64,000 nt of DNA from an uncultured Candidatus Poseidoniales archaeon (GTDB taxonomy: Archaea; Thermoplasmatota; Poseidoniia; Poseidoniales; Poseidoniaceae). Every line of letters begins with the position of its first letter. The first letter of the stretch is position 1. Both the position numbers and the translations under genes were made by a program. Under the pieces are notes generated by a model. It searched no databases. It was given only the letters and a program-made list of their open reading frames with translations, and had not been told where the DNA came from. Positions 51,321 to 59,335 of the stretch are shown piece by piece. Location: assembly GCA_902625885.1 (NCBI GenBank), contig CACODE010000001.1:131770-195769 (forward strand), in the 5' to 3' direction.

Positions 51321-51980
51321 CTACAAAATCCCCATCCATTTGTGCGTTTGCAACGACAGGCGCCAATCTGGGTTTGCCTTTACCACCTCTTCCGTCATGG
51401 CGAACGAGCGGCCGTTGGCCTCAACGCTCTGCTGATCATCGTAGCACGGTTGCAGAAACAGGTGCGTGAACCCTTGCTTGAGGTCCTGATACATCTCGAG
51501 CGGTTGCCCCACATAAACACACTTCAACTCGTCCCCCGTTCGCTGCTTAATCGGCACCTTGCTGTACATCTGATCTTTTGGTGAAATGCATATCCAATCG
51601 ATGAGCCCTTCTGGTATCGGAACGGTCCCGTTTGATTCAATGGACAGGTGATACCCTCTCTGGCGCAGAATCTTTGCAATCGGCCAAAGGTCGTTTAGCA
51701 TGGGTTCACCTCCGGTGAACACGATGTTTTTGCAGGGGTATGCTTGGACATCATCGAGAATGGCTCGCACGGACATTTTGTCGTACGTATTGAAGTCCGT
51801 GTCGCACCACTCGCATCGGAGGTTGCAACCGCCAAAACGGATGAAGACGTGGGGTATGCCGCTCCTGTATCCTTCCCCTTGAACGGAATGAAAGATCTCA
51901 ACAATGTTGTAGATTTTATCAAAGTCGCCAGCGTTGTCGCTCCCTGCAGTGGTGCGCATTTCGCTGGCTACCCCGCTCAT
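51321..51980 (-). CDS. queE: 7-carboxy-7-deazaguanine synthase (QueE, radical SAM)
   Basis: 219 aa. QueE contracts the pterin ring to 7-carboxy-7-deazaguanine. The radical-SAM cluster motif is CNLRCEWC (C52, C56, C59), following YNIVEIFHSVQGEGYRSG, where the 'QGEG' loop is diagnostic. VFTGGEP (SAM-binding GGE) and YHLSIESNGTVPIP follow, and KDQMYSKVPIK completes the substrate side. The start has GAGGTGA 4 nt upstream. It lies 9 nt after folE and 12 nt before queC-msrB. Confidence 0.95.
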   Translation of the reverse strand: MSGVASEMRTTAGSDNAGDFDKIYNIVEIFHSVQGEGYRSGIPHVFIRFGGCNLRCEWCDTDFNTYDKMSVRAILDDVQAYPCKNIVFTGGEPMLNDLWPIAKILRQRGYHLSIESNGTVPIPEGLIDWICISPKDQMYSKVPIKQRTGDELKCVYVGQPLEMYQDLKQGFTHLFLQPCYDDQQSVEANGRSFAMTEEVVKANPDWRLSLQTHKWMGIL

Positions 51981-51989
51981 GATTTCACC

Positions 51990-52565
51990 TCAGAGATTGG
52001 GTTGTTGAATGAGTTGCATGAGTTCAGCTCTTGCTTCAGGTTTGTCAAAAAAGACACCGCGCATCGCTGATGTTGTCATAATGGCGTGCTGTTTGGCGAC
52101 ACCCCTGCACTGCATGCAACCGTGAGATGCTTCAATGATGACCGCTGCGCCGAGCGGTTCAAGTTCCTTTTCCAAATCGTCCGCAATCCCCTTTGTGATG
52201 CGCTCTTGGTTTTGCAAACGGCGGGCGTGGAGCTCAAGCAATCGTGCAAGTTTGCTGATGCCGACAATTCTTTTGATCGGTATGTAGCCAATGTGGGCTC
52301 GTCCTCGGAACGGTTGGAGGTGATGTTCGCACATCGAGGTAAATTCAATGTTTCTCAGCAACACGATGCCGTCGTATCCTTCTGCGTTGAATGTCGAATC
52401 CAACAGTTCCGTTGCAATCATACCGTAGCCAGCGAAAATCTCGCTCCATGAATCAATGACACGCTTCGGCGTATCGACAAGCCCTTCACGATCGACAGCG
52501 TCAATACCTTCAATGTAGCCAAGCAGGGTTCGAACGGCGTCGTGCGCTTCTTCTCGTGACGTCAT
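51990..52565 (-). CDS. folE: GTP cyclohydrolase I (type IA)
   Basis: 191 aa. FolE opens GTP to dihydroneopterin triphosphate, the first step to preQ0 (and to pterins). Zinc ligands are in SMCEHHLQPF and HGCMQCRGV, and the substrate-side motifs EGLVDTPKRV, HIGYIPIKRIVGISKLARL are complete. It is a type IA enzyme, whereas most archaea use the unrelated MptA, so it points to a bacterial-like origin. Its ATG overlaps the stop of the RHH gene (ATGA), and AGGAGGGA lies just upstream inside that gene. Confidence 0.95.
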   Translation of the reverse strand: MTSREEAHDAVRTLLGYIEGIDAVDREGLVDTPKRVIDSWSEIFAGYGMIATELLDSTFNAEGYDGIVLLRNIEFTSMCEHHLQPFRGRAHIGYIPIKRIVGISKLARLLELHARRLQNQERITKGIADDLEKELEPLGAAVIIEASHGCMQCRGVAKQHAIMTTSAMRGVFFDKPEARAELMQLIQQPNL

Positions 52566-52735
52566 GAGCTTTCCCTCCTGCCATGACGCAAGTCTATGGA
52601 ATCCAATTGGTCGAGCATTTTCCTGCAGGCGGTTCGTATGGCATCGGCTAGGCTCACGAATTTTTTGTCGTCCCCTACGTGAAGTTTGATGTCATCAAAC
52701 AGTTCCTTGGGTATGTCCAAAGAGACTTTTGGCAT
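52562..52735 (-). CDS. Small ribbon-helix-helix protein, probable operon regulator
   Basis: 57 aa from ATG 52735; the longer frame continues upstream through the promoter and is not credible. PKVSLDIPKELFDDIKLHV is the beta strand and first helix of a CopG/MetJ-type DNA-binding fold, and SLADAIRTACRKML the second helix. The gene is first in the preQ0 operon and overlaps folE by four bases. RHH proteins of this size usually repress their own promoter as dimers; an inverted-repeat site is seen at 52758-52781 just upstream. What ligand, if any, it senses is not known. Confidence 0.82.
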   Translation of the reverse strand: MPKVSLDIPKELFDDIKLHVGDDKKFVSLADAIRTACRKMLDQLDSIDLRHGRRESS

Positions 52736-52757
52736 GCACAGGCGTCCTGTCTTTGCC

Positions 52758-52781
52758 GTATAAGTATTCGTATATCCATAC
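52758..52781. promoter_or_regulatory. Candidate RHH operator in the preQ0 operon promoter
   Basis: GTATAAGTATTCGTAT followed by ATCCATAC. It holds an imperfect palindrome TATAAGTATTCGTATA (11 of 16 symmetric) and flanking GTAT...ATAC half-sites. It lies between the AT-rich TATA-like element at 52786-52795 and the RHH start codon, where a bound dimer would block initiation. Confidence 0.45.
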
Positions 52782-52784
52782 TGA

Positions 52785-52795
52785 GATAATATATG
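52785..52795. promoter_or_regulatory. AT-rich TATA-like element between divergent genes
   Basis: ATAATATATGG can serve as a TATA box leftwards for the preQ0 operon (distance about 50 nt to its start codon) and rightwards for the aminotransferase gene. The symmetry makes a shared, bidirectional promoter plausible. Confidence 0.45.
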
Positions 52796-52865
52796 GGCGC
52801 AAATCATGTGGATTTGTTGGCGAATCGTGCCAATGTTCAAAGGATACCTCCAAGGATTCCAATAC

Positions 52866-54365
52866 ATGCAGACCAGTGCGAGCCAAGAACCTCTGATGCT
52901 TCTTCGTGAGATACGGTCGAACGTGGGGGCCATTGACACACCCGGATTGAAGGACGCTGAAATCCTCTCGTTCTTGGATGTTGATGACAGTCTTTCATCG
53001 GCCATCAGTGAGGCCTATGCGAGGTTCCAGTCCATGGCCAACGAGTTTCCCGAACTTTACCTTGATGCTGACGAAGCCACGCTCATCACCGAACTTCAGG
53101 ACGGTTTCGTGAATTTTTACAATCCAGCTACGGTCAACCCTTATGTCGCCCTCGCCGCCAGAGGTCCATGGATTGTAACCTCCCACGGAGCCGTTATTCA
53201 CGACAACGGTGGGTACGGTATGCTTGGATCTGGGCACGGCCCAGAGCACGTGATACAGTCGATGTCGGACAACTGGGTTATGGCGAACGTCATGACGGCC
53301 TCCTTTTCGCAAAAACGCCTCGATGAACGGCTCCGCAAGGAGCTCGGCCACACCCGCGGTTGGTGCCCGTTTGAAAAGTTCATTTGCATGAACAGCGGGT
53401 CGGAATCGGTCACTGTTAGCCTGCGGATAGCTGACGTGAACGCCAAAATCATGACCCAAAAAGGCGGCAAACACGAAGGCAAGACCATCAAGATGATGGC
53501 GGTTGAACAAGGGTTTCACGGTCGAACAGACCGACCGGCCCAGATGTCGCACTCCTGCAAAGGAAAGTACGACAAGCACCTTGCCAGTTTCCAAAACAGG
53601 GACAACCTCATTCTCGTTCCGGCCAATGATGTCCCTTCCCTGGAAAAGGCGTTCAAGGAGGCAGCAGCCAACAACGTGTTCATTGAATTGTTTGCGATTG
53701 AACCTGTGCAGGGTGAGGGCAACCCCGGTCAGTGCGTTTCTCGTGAATTTTACGACGCCGCTCGTCGCTTAACACTCGAGCATGACAGCATGCTGCTGGT
53801 GGACTCCATTCAAGCGGGGATTCGTGGCCAAGGCACGCTTTCTGTCGTTGACTACCAAGGATTTGAGGACTGTGAGGCACCCGACTTGGAAACATGGTCA
53901 AAGGCGATGAACGCCGGCCAGTTCCCACTTTCGGTGCTCGGGATGAATCAACGTGCTTCGAACCTCTACGTAACCGGTATCTACGGCAACACGATGACGA
54001 CCAACCCCCGTGCACTGGAAACTGCTGTGGCCGTGTTGGACGGTATAACGCCCGAACTCCGAAAAAACATTCGAGAGCGCGGCGTTGAGTTTGTCGAAAA
54101 ATTCTCTTTGCTGCAAAAAGAATTCCCCCACGTCATTACCAAAGTTCAGGGTACAGGCTTGCTGTGCAGCGCAGAACTTGACCCAGAGAAGTTCCCAGTC
54201 GTGGGCCATGAAGCGGTTGAACCGTGGTGCAGGCGTCGCGGTCTGGGCGTTATTCATGGCGGTGAAAACGCTCTTCGGTTCACGCCTCACTTCAACATCA
54301 CATCTAAAGAAATTGACCTGATCGTCTCCATCGTTCGAGAGTCGCTCTTGGCTTTTGGTGCCTAA
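52866..54365 (+). CDS. Class III PLP-dependent aminotransferase
   Basis: About 499 aa from ATG 52866. Codons at 52806 and 52833 are also in frame; 52806 is too close to the TATA-like element, and 52833 cannot be excluded. It is a fold-type I, class III enzyme: FICMNSGSESVTVSLRIA (PLP phosphate), AVEQGFHGRTDRPAQM, FAIEPVQGEGNPGQCVSREFY, and LVDSIQAG, where the family usually has DE(V/I)Q. The Schiff-base lysine is in TWSKAMNAGQFPLSVLGM. The length is above that of acetylornithine/ornithine aminotransferase (about 400 aa), mostly at the N-terminus. Substrate, probably an omega-amino acid or lysine/ornithine type, is not fixed by sequence. Confidence 0.88.
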   Translation: MQTSASQEPLMLLREIRSNVGAIDTPGLKDAEILSFLDVDDSLSSAISEAYARFQSMANEFPELYLDADEATLITELQDGFVNFYNPATVNPYVALAARGPWIVTSHGAVIHDNGGYGMLGSGHGPEHVIQSMSDNWVMANVMTASFSQKRLDERLRKELGHTRGWCPFEKFICMNSGSESVTVSLRIADVNAKIMTQKGGKHEGKTIKMMAVEQGFHGRTDRPAQMSHSCKGKYDKHLASFQNRDNLILVPANDVPSLEKAFKEAAANNVFIELFAIEPVQGEGNPGQCVSREFYDAARRLTLEHDSMLLVDSIQAGIRGQGTLSVVDYQGFEDCEAPDLETWSKAMNAGQFPLSVLGMNQRASNLYVTGIYGNTMTTNPRALETAVAVLDGITPELRKNIRERGVEFVEKFSLLQKEFPHVITKVQGTGLLCSAELDPEKFPVVGHEAVEPWCRRRGLGVIHGGENALRFTPHFNITSKEIDLIVSIVRESLLAFGA

Positions 54366-55582
54366 GACAGACTGGTGACTATGTCCTCTCGCTTGAATTG
54401 ACGAGCGGCGTAATAAGCGGCTCCTAGGGCGTAGACGGTGGACGAAACAACCCAAACAATCACGTGGGAGTACACAATTCGATTCATCAACAATTCTCGC
54501 AGGGCCAAGAGTACATTCACCACGGGTATGGCAAACCAGTAGATTTCTACCCCGTCAAGGTTGATGACTTGCGTGAACAGCGCAGGAAAGAGGATAATCA
54601 ATACCGCCGGGCCGAGTATGGAACCTGCTTCTTTCACGCTGTGAGACCTCATCGCGAGCGCCAATTCAAAGGCCACGACCATGATGGCGAAAAGCAGGAT
54701 GGCAAGGACAAGGAACAGCACGGCGGTCAGCGAAACGCTTGGTGCCGAAATGACGTCCGAGGTGGCCAAATAACCGATAGCGAACAACAGACCGGCGACT
54801 TGGAGCAGGACCCCTGCTCCGGTGATCGTAGCAACAGCCAACCATTTGCCCATCAGCAACTCCAACCTGGAACATGGTAGCCCAAGGAGCGCCTCGAGAG
54901 TCCCTCGCTCTCGCTCCCCAGCCGTCATGTCAATGGACGGTTGAATGGCTGAGGAAAATGTCCAAACCGCCAGAACCAGTGGAATGAACAACGACAATGC
55001 CATACCGGCTTGCTCACCTTGGGTGGCAACATCACTGTCGGTGACTTCACCGTTCCATCGTAAAGGGTTCAGGGTTTCTTCCGCGTCCAGACCAGCGGCG
55101 TCAATACGTCGCGTCGTCTCGTTTTGTTCCCACGTTGCCAACGTGTCAAAAAGGCGGCTTCTGGCTTCGTTGCTTTGTTCTGATGTGGAGAGGTACAACA
55201 CGGCATATTCCAGCACGGTATCGTTCATCCGCAGGCGCAACACGGCGTCAATAGACCCGTTACGAATTCGCGATTCGTCCTCGCCCGGTTCAGCAAGCGT
55301 TTCCATCGTCGTAAGGGGTTCGTAAGTGATGTTCAAGCTGGCATTTTCCAGCATGATTCCCAAATCCTCGGGCACCCCGCTTCCCTGGACGATGACTTCA
55401 ACCTCAATGGCGTCAAGTTCAGCCGCTTCTGATGCGAGCAACAAGGGAAAGAGAATAAACAACAGCGGAAACATCAGCAGCGGAATCACGAGGATGGCCA
55501 TGATCGTACGCCAGTCTCTTACAAATTCGACCAGTTCCTTCTTGGCAATGGTCTGAATCCTGGCTACACTACTCTTCATCAT
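54362..55582 (-). CDS. ABC-2 type exporter permease (NatB-like)
   Basis: About 406 aa from ATG 55582 (ATG 55579 equally possible); the longer frame overlaps the ATPase gene. The first helix (IMAILVIPLLMFPLLFILFPLLL) is followed by an exported loop of about 150 residues, then a block of five helices with the ABC-2 motif ERERGTLEALLGLPCSRLELLMGKW. The order of a large extracellular loop after helix 1 is that of NatB/YhaP permeases, which export sodium or other substrates. It overlaps the ATPase stop by about 14 nt. Its end overlaps the aminotransferase gene, on the opposite strand, by 4 nt. Confidence 0.9.
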   Translation of the reverse strand: MMKSSVARIQTIAKKELVEFVRDWRTIMAILVIPLLMFPLLFILFPLLLASEAAELDAIEVEVIVQGSGVPEDLGIMLENASLNITYEPLTTMETLAEPGEDESRIRNGSIDAVLRLRMNDTVLEYAVLYLSTSEQSNEARSRLFDTLATWEQNETTRRIDAAGLDAEETLNPLRWNGEVTDSDVATQGEQAGMALSLFIPLVLAVWTFSSAIQPSIDMTAGERERGTLEALLGLPCSRLELLMGKWLAVATITGAGVLLQVAGLLFAIGYLATSDVISAPSVSLTAVLFLVLAILLFAIMVVAFELALAMRSHSVKEAGSILGPAVLIILFPALFTQVINLDGVEIYWFAIPVVNVLLALRELLMNRIVYSHVIVWVVSSTVYALGAAYYAARQFKREDIVTSLS

Positions 55583-56393
55583 CACCACCCCCTGGTGTCT
55601 TCGGCGTGAACAATCCGCGCCACCACGACGACCACCTCGATAGCGGCTTGCTGTCTTCATCTCGGGCTCTGGCTACGTCTTTGGTGAGGGAAACATACGC
55701 CTCTTCGAGATGGGTTGTTCCTGTTTGCTCGAGAAGCGATTCTGGCGTTCCGTCAGCCCTGACCTCCCCGTTGTGGATGATAATTATTCGATTGCACACT
55801 CGCTGCGCTTCAGCCAATTGATGCGTTGAGTAAATCACGGTACCGCCCTCATCTCCTAGTTGCCGAACAAGTTCTCGCACGGTCCTTGCGCTGGTGACAT
55901 CAAGGCCAGCCGTAGGCTCGTCAAGCAGCAGAACATTTGGTGCATGAACCAGCGCTCGAAGCAGCGCAGTTTTCTGCCTCATGCCTCTTGAAAATCCCTT
56001 TGTGTGCCTCCCTAGGGCCTCGGTCATGCCAAGGTGGTTAGCAAAATACGAGGTTCGAAGCCACGCAACTTGGTCGTCTATGCCGTGCATTCTGGCATGA
56101 TAACGAATGTTTTCCCACGCCGTGAGGCGAGCGTAGAGGCCCGTGTTTTCAGGCACCACACCCAACTGTTCTCTCGCTCTGTCAACGCTCTCCCCGTTTG
56201 AAAGAACAACCTCTCCAGTGGTTGGTCTGTACACGCCGGAAAGAAGCCGGAGGAGGGTTGTTTTGCCGGCCCCGTTTGAACCGACCAGCCCTACAATTTC
56301 TCCTTCGTGGATGTCTAAATTAATGGAAGTGAGCGCAACAACATCGCCGAATCGTTTAGAGGCGTTGTGGACCGATAGCAATGGCGGGGCCAT
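55569..56393 (-). CDS. ABC transporter ATP-binding protein (NatA-like)
   Basis: About 274 aa from ATG 56393; the longer TTG start would overlap the upstream gene. Walker A GSNGAGKTT, the signature GFSRGMRQKTALLRAL, Walker B NVLLLDEPTAGLDVTSA and the switch His in YSTHQLAEAQRV are all present. It energises the permease encoded next, with which it overlaps. The subfamily matches NatA-type exporters. Confidence 0.94.
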   Translation of the reverse strand: MAPPLLSVHNASKRFGDVVALTSINLDIHEGEIVGLVGSNGAGKTTLLRLLSGVYRPTTGEVVLSNGESVDRAREQLGVVPENTGLYARLTAWENIRYHARMHGIDDQVAWLRTSYFANHLGMTEALGRHTKGFSRGMRQKTALLRALVHAPNVLLLDEPTAGLDVTSARTVRELVRQLGDEGGTVIYSTHQLAEAQRVCNRIIIIHNGEVRADGTPESLLEQTGTTHLEEAYVSLTKDVARARDEDSKPLSRWSSWWRGLFTPKTPGGGDDEE

Positions 56394-56400
56394 GGAGGCC

Positions 56401-56706
56401 TCAACTCGCACGGCCGGATTCAACGGCCCAATTCAGGCCAGGGTGTTTCGTTTCGATTCTGTTCGCCCTTTGCAGGGTGGATCTGAGGTGTTCCTGAATT
56501 TCCCTTTGGGGAACGCCCATGTCAATCATGTTGGCCACCAATTCAATGGCCCCTTGAATCGCTCCCGCATCCAGGTAGGCTTCGTTTGATATGGTCCGTT
56601 GCATTCGAAGTTGCTCCAACCTTCCTGCGAGGTAGTTCACCTCACCTTTGAGACTTGGTGCATCGATGTGCGGCAGCGCTAGCAATTGGTCAATACAGGT
56701 CCTCAT
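56401..56706 (-). CDS. Small helical protein of unknown function
   Basis: 101 aa. Mostly alpha-helical and amphipathic (APSLKGEVNYLAGRLEQLRMQRTIS, AGAIQGAIELVANMIDMG, REIQEHLRSTLQRANRIETK) with no cysteine or known motif. The stop is 8 nt before the ATPase start, suggesting it is in the transporter unit. The 40-nt gap to the mce gene carries nothing notable. Confidence 0.7.
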   Translation of the reverse strand: MRTCIDQLLALPHIDAPSLKGEVNYLAGRLEQLRMQRTISNEAYLDAGAIQGAIELVANMIDMGVPQREIQEHLRSTLQRANRIETKHPGLNWAVESGRAS

Positions 56707-56745
56707 CGTCGTGAAGACGTTCGAGACCGATTATAGGTATTCGCA

Positions 56746-57186
56746 TCACTGGGCATCTTGAATTTGGCTCAGTTCCACCAGCACTCCACCGGTTGAGGCA
56801 GGGTGCACAAAAGCGATCATTTTGTCGCCAGCACCTTTTCTTGGTTCTTTATCGATGAGTCGTATGCCGTTTTCAGTGAGATGATTGAGAAGGCCCTTCA
56901 AATCACCCACAGAAAAGCAAACCTGTTGCACGCCCGGTCCGCGCTTGGAAAGGAATTTCCCTATCGGTGTGTCTTGGCCTGTGGGCTCCAGCAGTTCAAT
57001 TTTGGAGGGTTCCATCTTCAGTTTAGGCGAACTGGTTGAAAAAAACCGGGTGGTCACCCCTTGCTCTTCTACGATTTCATCATGTTCGCCCTGATGCAGT
57101 CCTAACAGGTTCCAAAACGATGTGTGATCATCGAGGTCGTGGGCGGCAATGCCGATATGGTCAATGTGTATTGGTCCGAATTTCAT
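56746..57186 (-). CDS. mce: Methylmalonyl-CoA epimerase
   Basis: 146 aa glyoxalase-fold protein. It interconverts (2R)- and (2S)-methylmalonyl-CoA, the step before the mutase. The metal ligands are in IHIDHIGIAAHD (His), GPGVQQVCFSV and AFVHPASTGGVLVELSQ (His, Glu), with IELLEPTG in between. It lies 9 nt downstream of the mutase large subunit, a standard pairing for propionyl-CoA metabolism. Confidence 0.95.
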   Translation of the reverse strand: MKFGPIHIDHIGIAAHDLDDHTSFWNLLGLHQGEHDEIVEEQGVTTRFFSTSSPKLKMEPSKIELLEPTGQDTPIGKFLSKRGPGVQQVCFSVGDLKGLLNHLTENGIRLIDKEPRKGAGDKMIAFVHPASTGGVLVELSQIQDAQ

Positions 57187-57195
57187 AACGACACC

Positions 57196-58788
57196 TCAAA
57201 ATCCACTTGGAGCCATGTACGTGCCAAATCGTGCTTTCAGAACGTTGATGATTTCGCCCAATGTTGCCCGAGCTCGGACGGCCTCAATGACGTAGGGGAA
57301 AAGATTGGAACCGTTTTCGGCACTCAACGCTACCGCCTCAAGTGCCTCGGCGACGGCCTGGTCGTCGCGCTGTGCACGAATCTCAGCGAGCCGTTCGGTT
57401 TGTCGCTCGCCAAGCGAAGCATCGGTTTTCATGACCGGGATGCCCTCTATTTCGTCCATCGTACCGTGGTTAACACCAACAATTCTCCTCGTACCGTTCT
57501 CAATTTCGTTGAGGTGTTGATAGGCTGCAAGGTGTATTTCTTGCTGTTGCCAACCTTCCTCAATAGCAGCCATGGCACCGCCTTTTTCCTCTATTTGTTC
57601 GATAATGTTGCGAGCTTGTTCATAGATTTCTTTCGTCAACCGTTCCACGTGCCATGAACCTGCGATGGGGTCAACTGTATCAGCAACACCTGATTCCTCT
57701 GCGATGATTTGTTGCGTTCTCAAGGCCACCGTTGCTGAGGCTTCGGTCGGCAAACCAAGCGCCTCATCGTAGGAATTTGTGTGAAGGCTTTGCGTGCCGC
57801 CGATGACAGCAGCCAAGGCCTGGATTGTCACCCTCGCCACGTTGTTCAGTGGTTGTTGCGCTGTGAGACTGACGCCGGCCACCTGTGTGTGGAACCTGAG
57901 CATCTTTGATTTTGGGTTCTTGGGTTGGTACCGTTGTTCAATCAGGTCATGCCACAACGTTCTCGCAGCCCGGAATTTGGCAATTTCCTCAAAGAAATCG
58001 TTGTGGCAATTGAAGAAGAAGGAAAGCCGCGGGGCGAAAACATCGATGTCCATGCCTTTGGTGATTGCGGCATCAACGTAAGCCAGAGCGTTGGCCAACG
58101 TGAAGGCCAGTTCTTGGACCGCTGTCGAACCGGCTTCACGGATGTGGTATCCTGAAATGGAGATCGTGTTCCACATCGGGATGTTGTTTGAGCAAAATTC
58201 GAAGATGTCGGTGATCAAACGCATGCTTTCGTCAGGTGGAAAGACATAGGTGCCTCTGGCAATGTATTCCTTCAGGATATCGTTCTGAATTGTCCCTCTT
58301 AGGTTCGCCATTGATGCCCCTTGTTCTTCTGCTGTTACGATGTACATGGCTAGCAACACCATGGCGGGGGCGTTGATCGTCATCGACGTGCTGACGGTAT
58401 CAAGCGGTATGCCATCAAAAAGCAATTTCATGTCCTCAACCGACGATATTGAAACGCCAACCTTGCCGACCTCCCCAAACGAAAGTTCGTCATCGGCATC
58501 AAGGCCGAGCTGCGTAGGCAAGTCAAACGCCACTGAAAGGCCCATTTGGCCGCGTTCCAGCAAAAGTTTGAACCGTTTGTTGGTGGCTTCTGCACTTGAG
58601 AATCCCGCATACTGACGCATGGTCCACAATCTGGAACGGTACATGGTGGAATGAATGCCTCGCGTGTAGGGAGGTTGGCCGGCTGGTGGCAAGGATTCTG
58701 GTACGTCCTCCGCCGATGAGCTGGCTGGTATTGGGAGCCCGCTCAACGTTCGCCAGTCCGGCTTACGCTCATTGCCCATAATGGCCAC
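57196..58788 (-). CDS. mcmA1: Methylmalonyl-CoA mutase, large (catalytic) subunit
   Basis: 530 aa. It rearranges methylmalonyl-CoA and succinyl-CoA with adenosylcobalamin. The conserved YPEE-like region is here PPYTRGIHSTMYRSRLWTMRQYAGFSSAEATNKRFK, followed by LSVAFDLPTQLGLD, ISGYHIREAGSTAVQELAFTLANA and the TNSYDEALGLPTE segment, typical of the substrate domain. The protein ends without the cobalamin-binding domain, so a separate small subunit (mcmA2) must be elsewhere, as usual in archaea. With mce it would serve propionyl-CoA or branched amino-acid breakdown. Confidence 0.96.
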   Translation of the reverse strand: MAIMGNERKPDWRTLSGLPIPASSSAEDVPESLPPAGQPPYTRGIHSTMYRSRLWTMRQYAGFSSAEATNKRFKLLLERGQMGLSVAFDLPTQLGLDADDELSFGEVGKVGVSISSVEDMKLLFDGIPLDTVSTSMTINAPAMVLLAMYIVTAEEQGASMANLRGTIQNDILKEYIARGTYVFPPDESMRLITDIFEFCSNNIPMWNTISISGYHIREAGSTAVQELAFTLANALAYVDAAITKGMDIDVFAPRLSFFFNCHNDFFEEIAKFRAARTLWHDLIEQRYQPKNPKSKMLRFHTQVAGVSLTAQQPLNNVARVTIQALAAVIGGTQSLHTNSYDEALGLPTEASATVALRTQQIIAEESGVADTVDPIAGSWHVERLTKEIYEQARNIIEQIEEKGGAMAAIEEGWQQQEIHLAAYQHLNEIENGTRRIVGVNHGTMDEIEGIPVMKTDASLGERQTERLAEIRAQRDDQAVAEALEAVALSAENGSNLFPYVIEAVRARATLGEIINVLKARFGTYMAPSGF

Positions 58789-58821
58789 ACATCAAGGCAC
58801 TTCATCAAGACTCGCCTTCTT

Positions 58822-59328
58822 TCAGTGATTTACACCGCCGGCGCCATGCACGTGCCCGTGGCTCAATTCCTCAGGCTCAGCCTGCCGAACTTCAACCACC
58901 TCCACTGAAAATTTGAGGGATTTACCGGCCAACACGTGATTGAAATCTGCGACAATGGTTTCTTCTTTGACCTCGGCGACAATAAACGGTGCTGGACCTT
59001 GGAATGTCTGAGCCACAAGTTGCATCCCGACGCTTATTTCAACGCCGCTGTCAAACAATTGCGAGAAATCTTCCTTCGGAAACTCATGAACCAATTCATC
59101 GGTGGGCATACCGTATGCCTTGTCCGGTTCAAGCGTGAATTCCCGCCTTTCGCCTACCACAGCCCCCATCATCTCCTCTTCAAAACCTGGGATCATTTTT
59201 CCATGACCCACGAGGTAAGCGAGAGGATCTCGTCCTTCACTCGTGTCAAAGACTTCGCCGGTGTCTGGGAGTGTCCCGGTGTAATGAACTCTAGCAACGT
59301 GGTCTTTTGCAATGGGGGTCTTTGTCAT
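58822..59328 (-). CDS. slyD: FKBP-type peptidyl-prolyl isomerase (SlyD-like)
   Basis: 168 aa. The FKBP core is seen in HVARVHYTGTLPDTGEVFDTSEGRDPLAYLVGHGKMIPGFEEEMMGA and the closing strand SLKFSVEVVEVRQAEPEEL; the insert-in-flap domain (PTDELVHEFPKEDFSQL to VADFNHVLAGK) is typical of SlyD. The C-terminus HGHVHGAGGVNH is histidine-rich, which in SlyD binds nickel or other metals. It folds proteins by prolyl isomerisation and chaperoning. Confidence 0.93.
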   Translation of the reverse strand: MTKTPIAKDHVARVHYTGTLPDTGEVFDTSEGRDPLAYLVGHGKMIPGFEEEMMGAVVGERREFTLEPDKAYGMPTDELVHEFPKEDFSQLFDSGVEISVGMQLVAQTFQGPAPFIVAEVKEETIVADFNHVLAGKSLKFSVEVVEVRQAEPEELSHGHVHGAGGVNH

Positions 59329-59335
59329 GGTGGCT

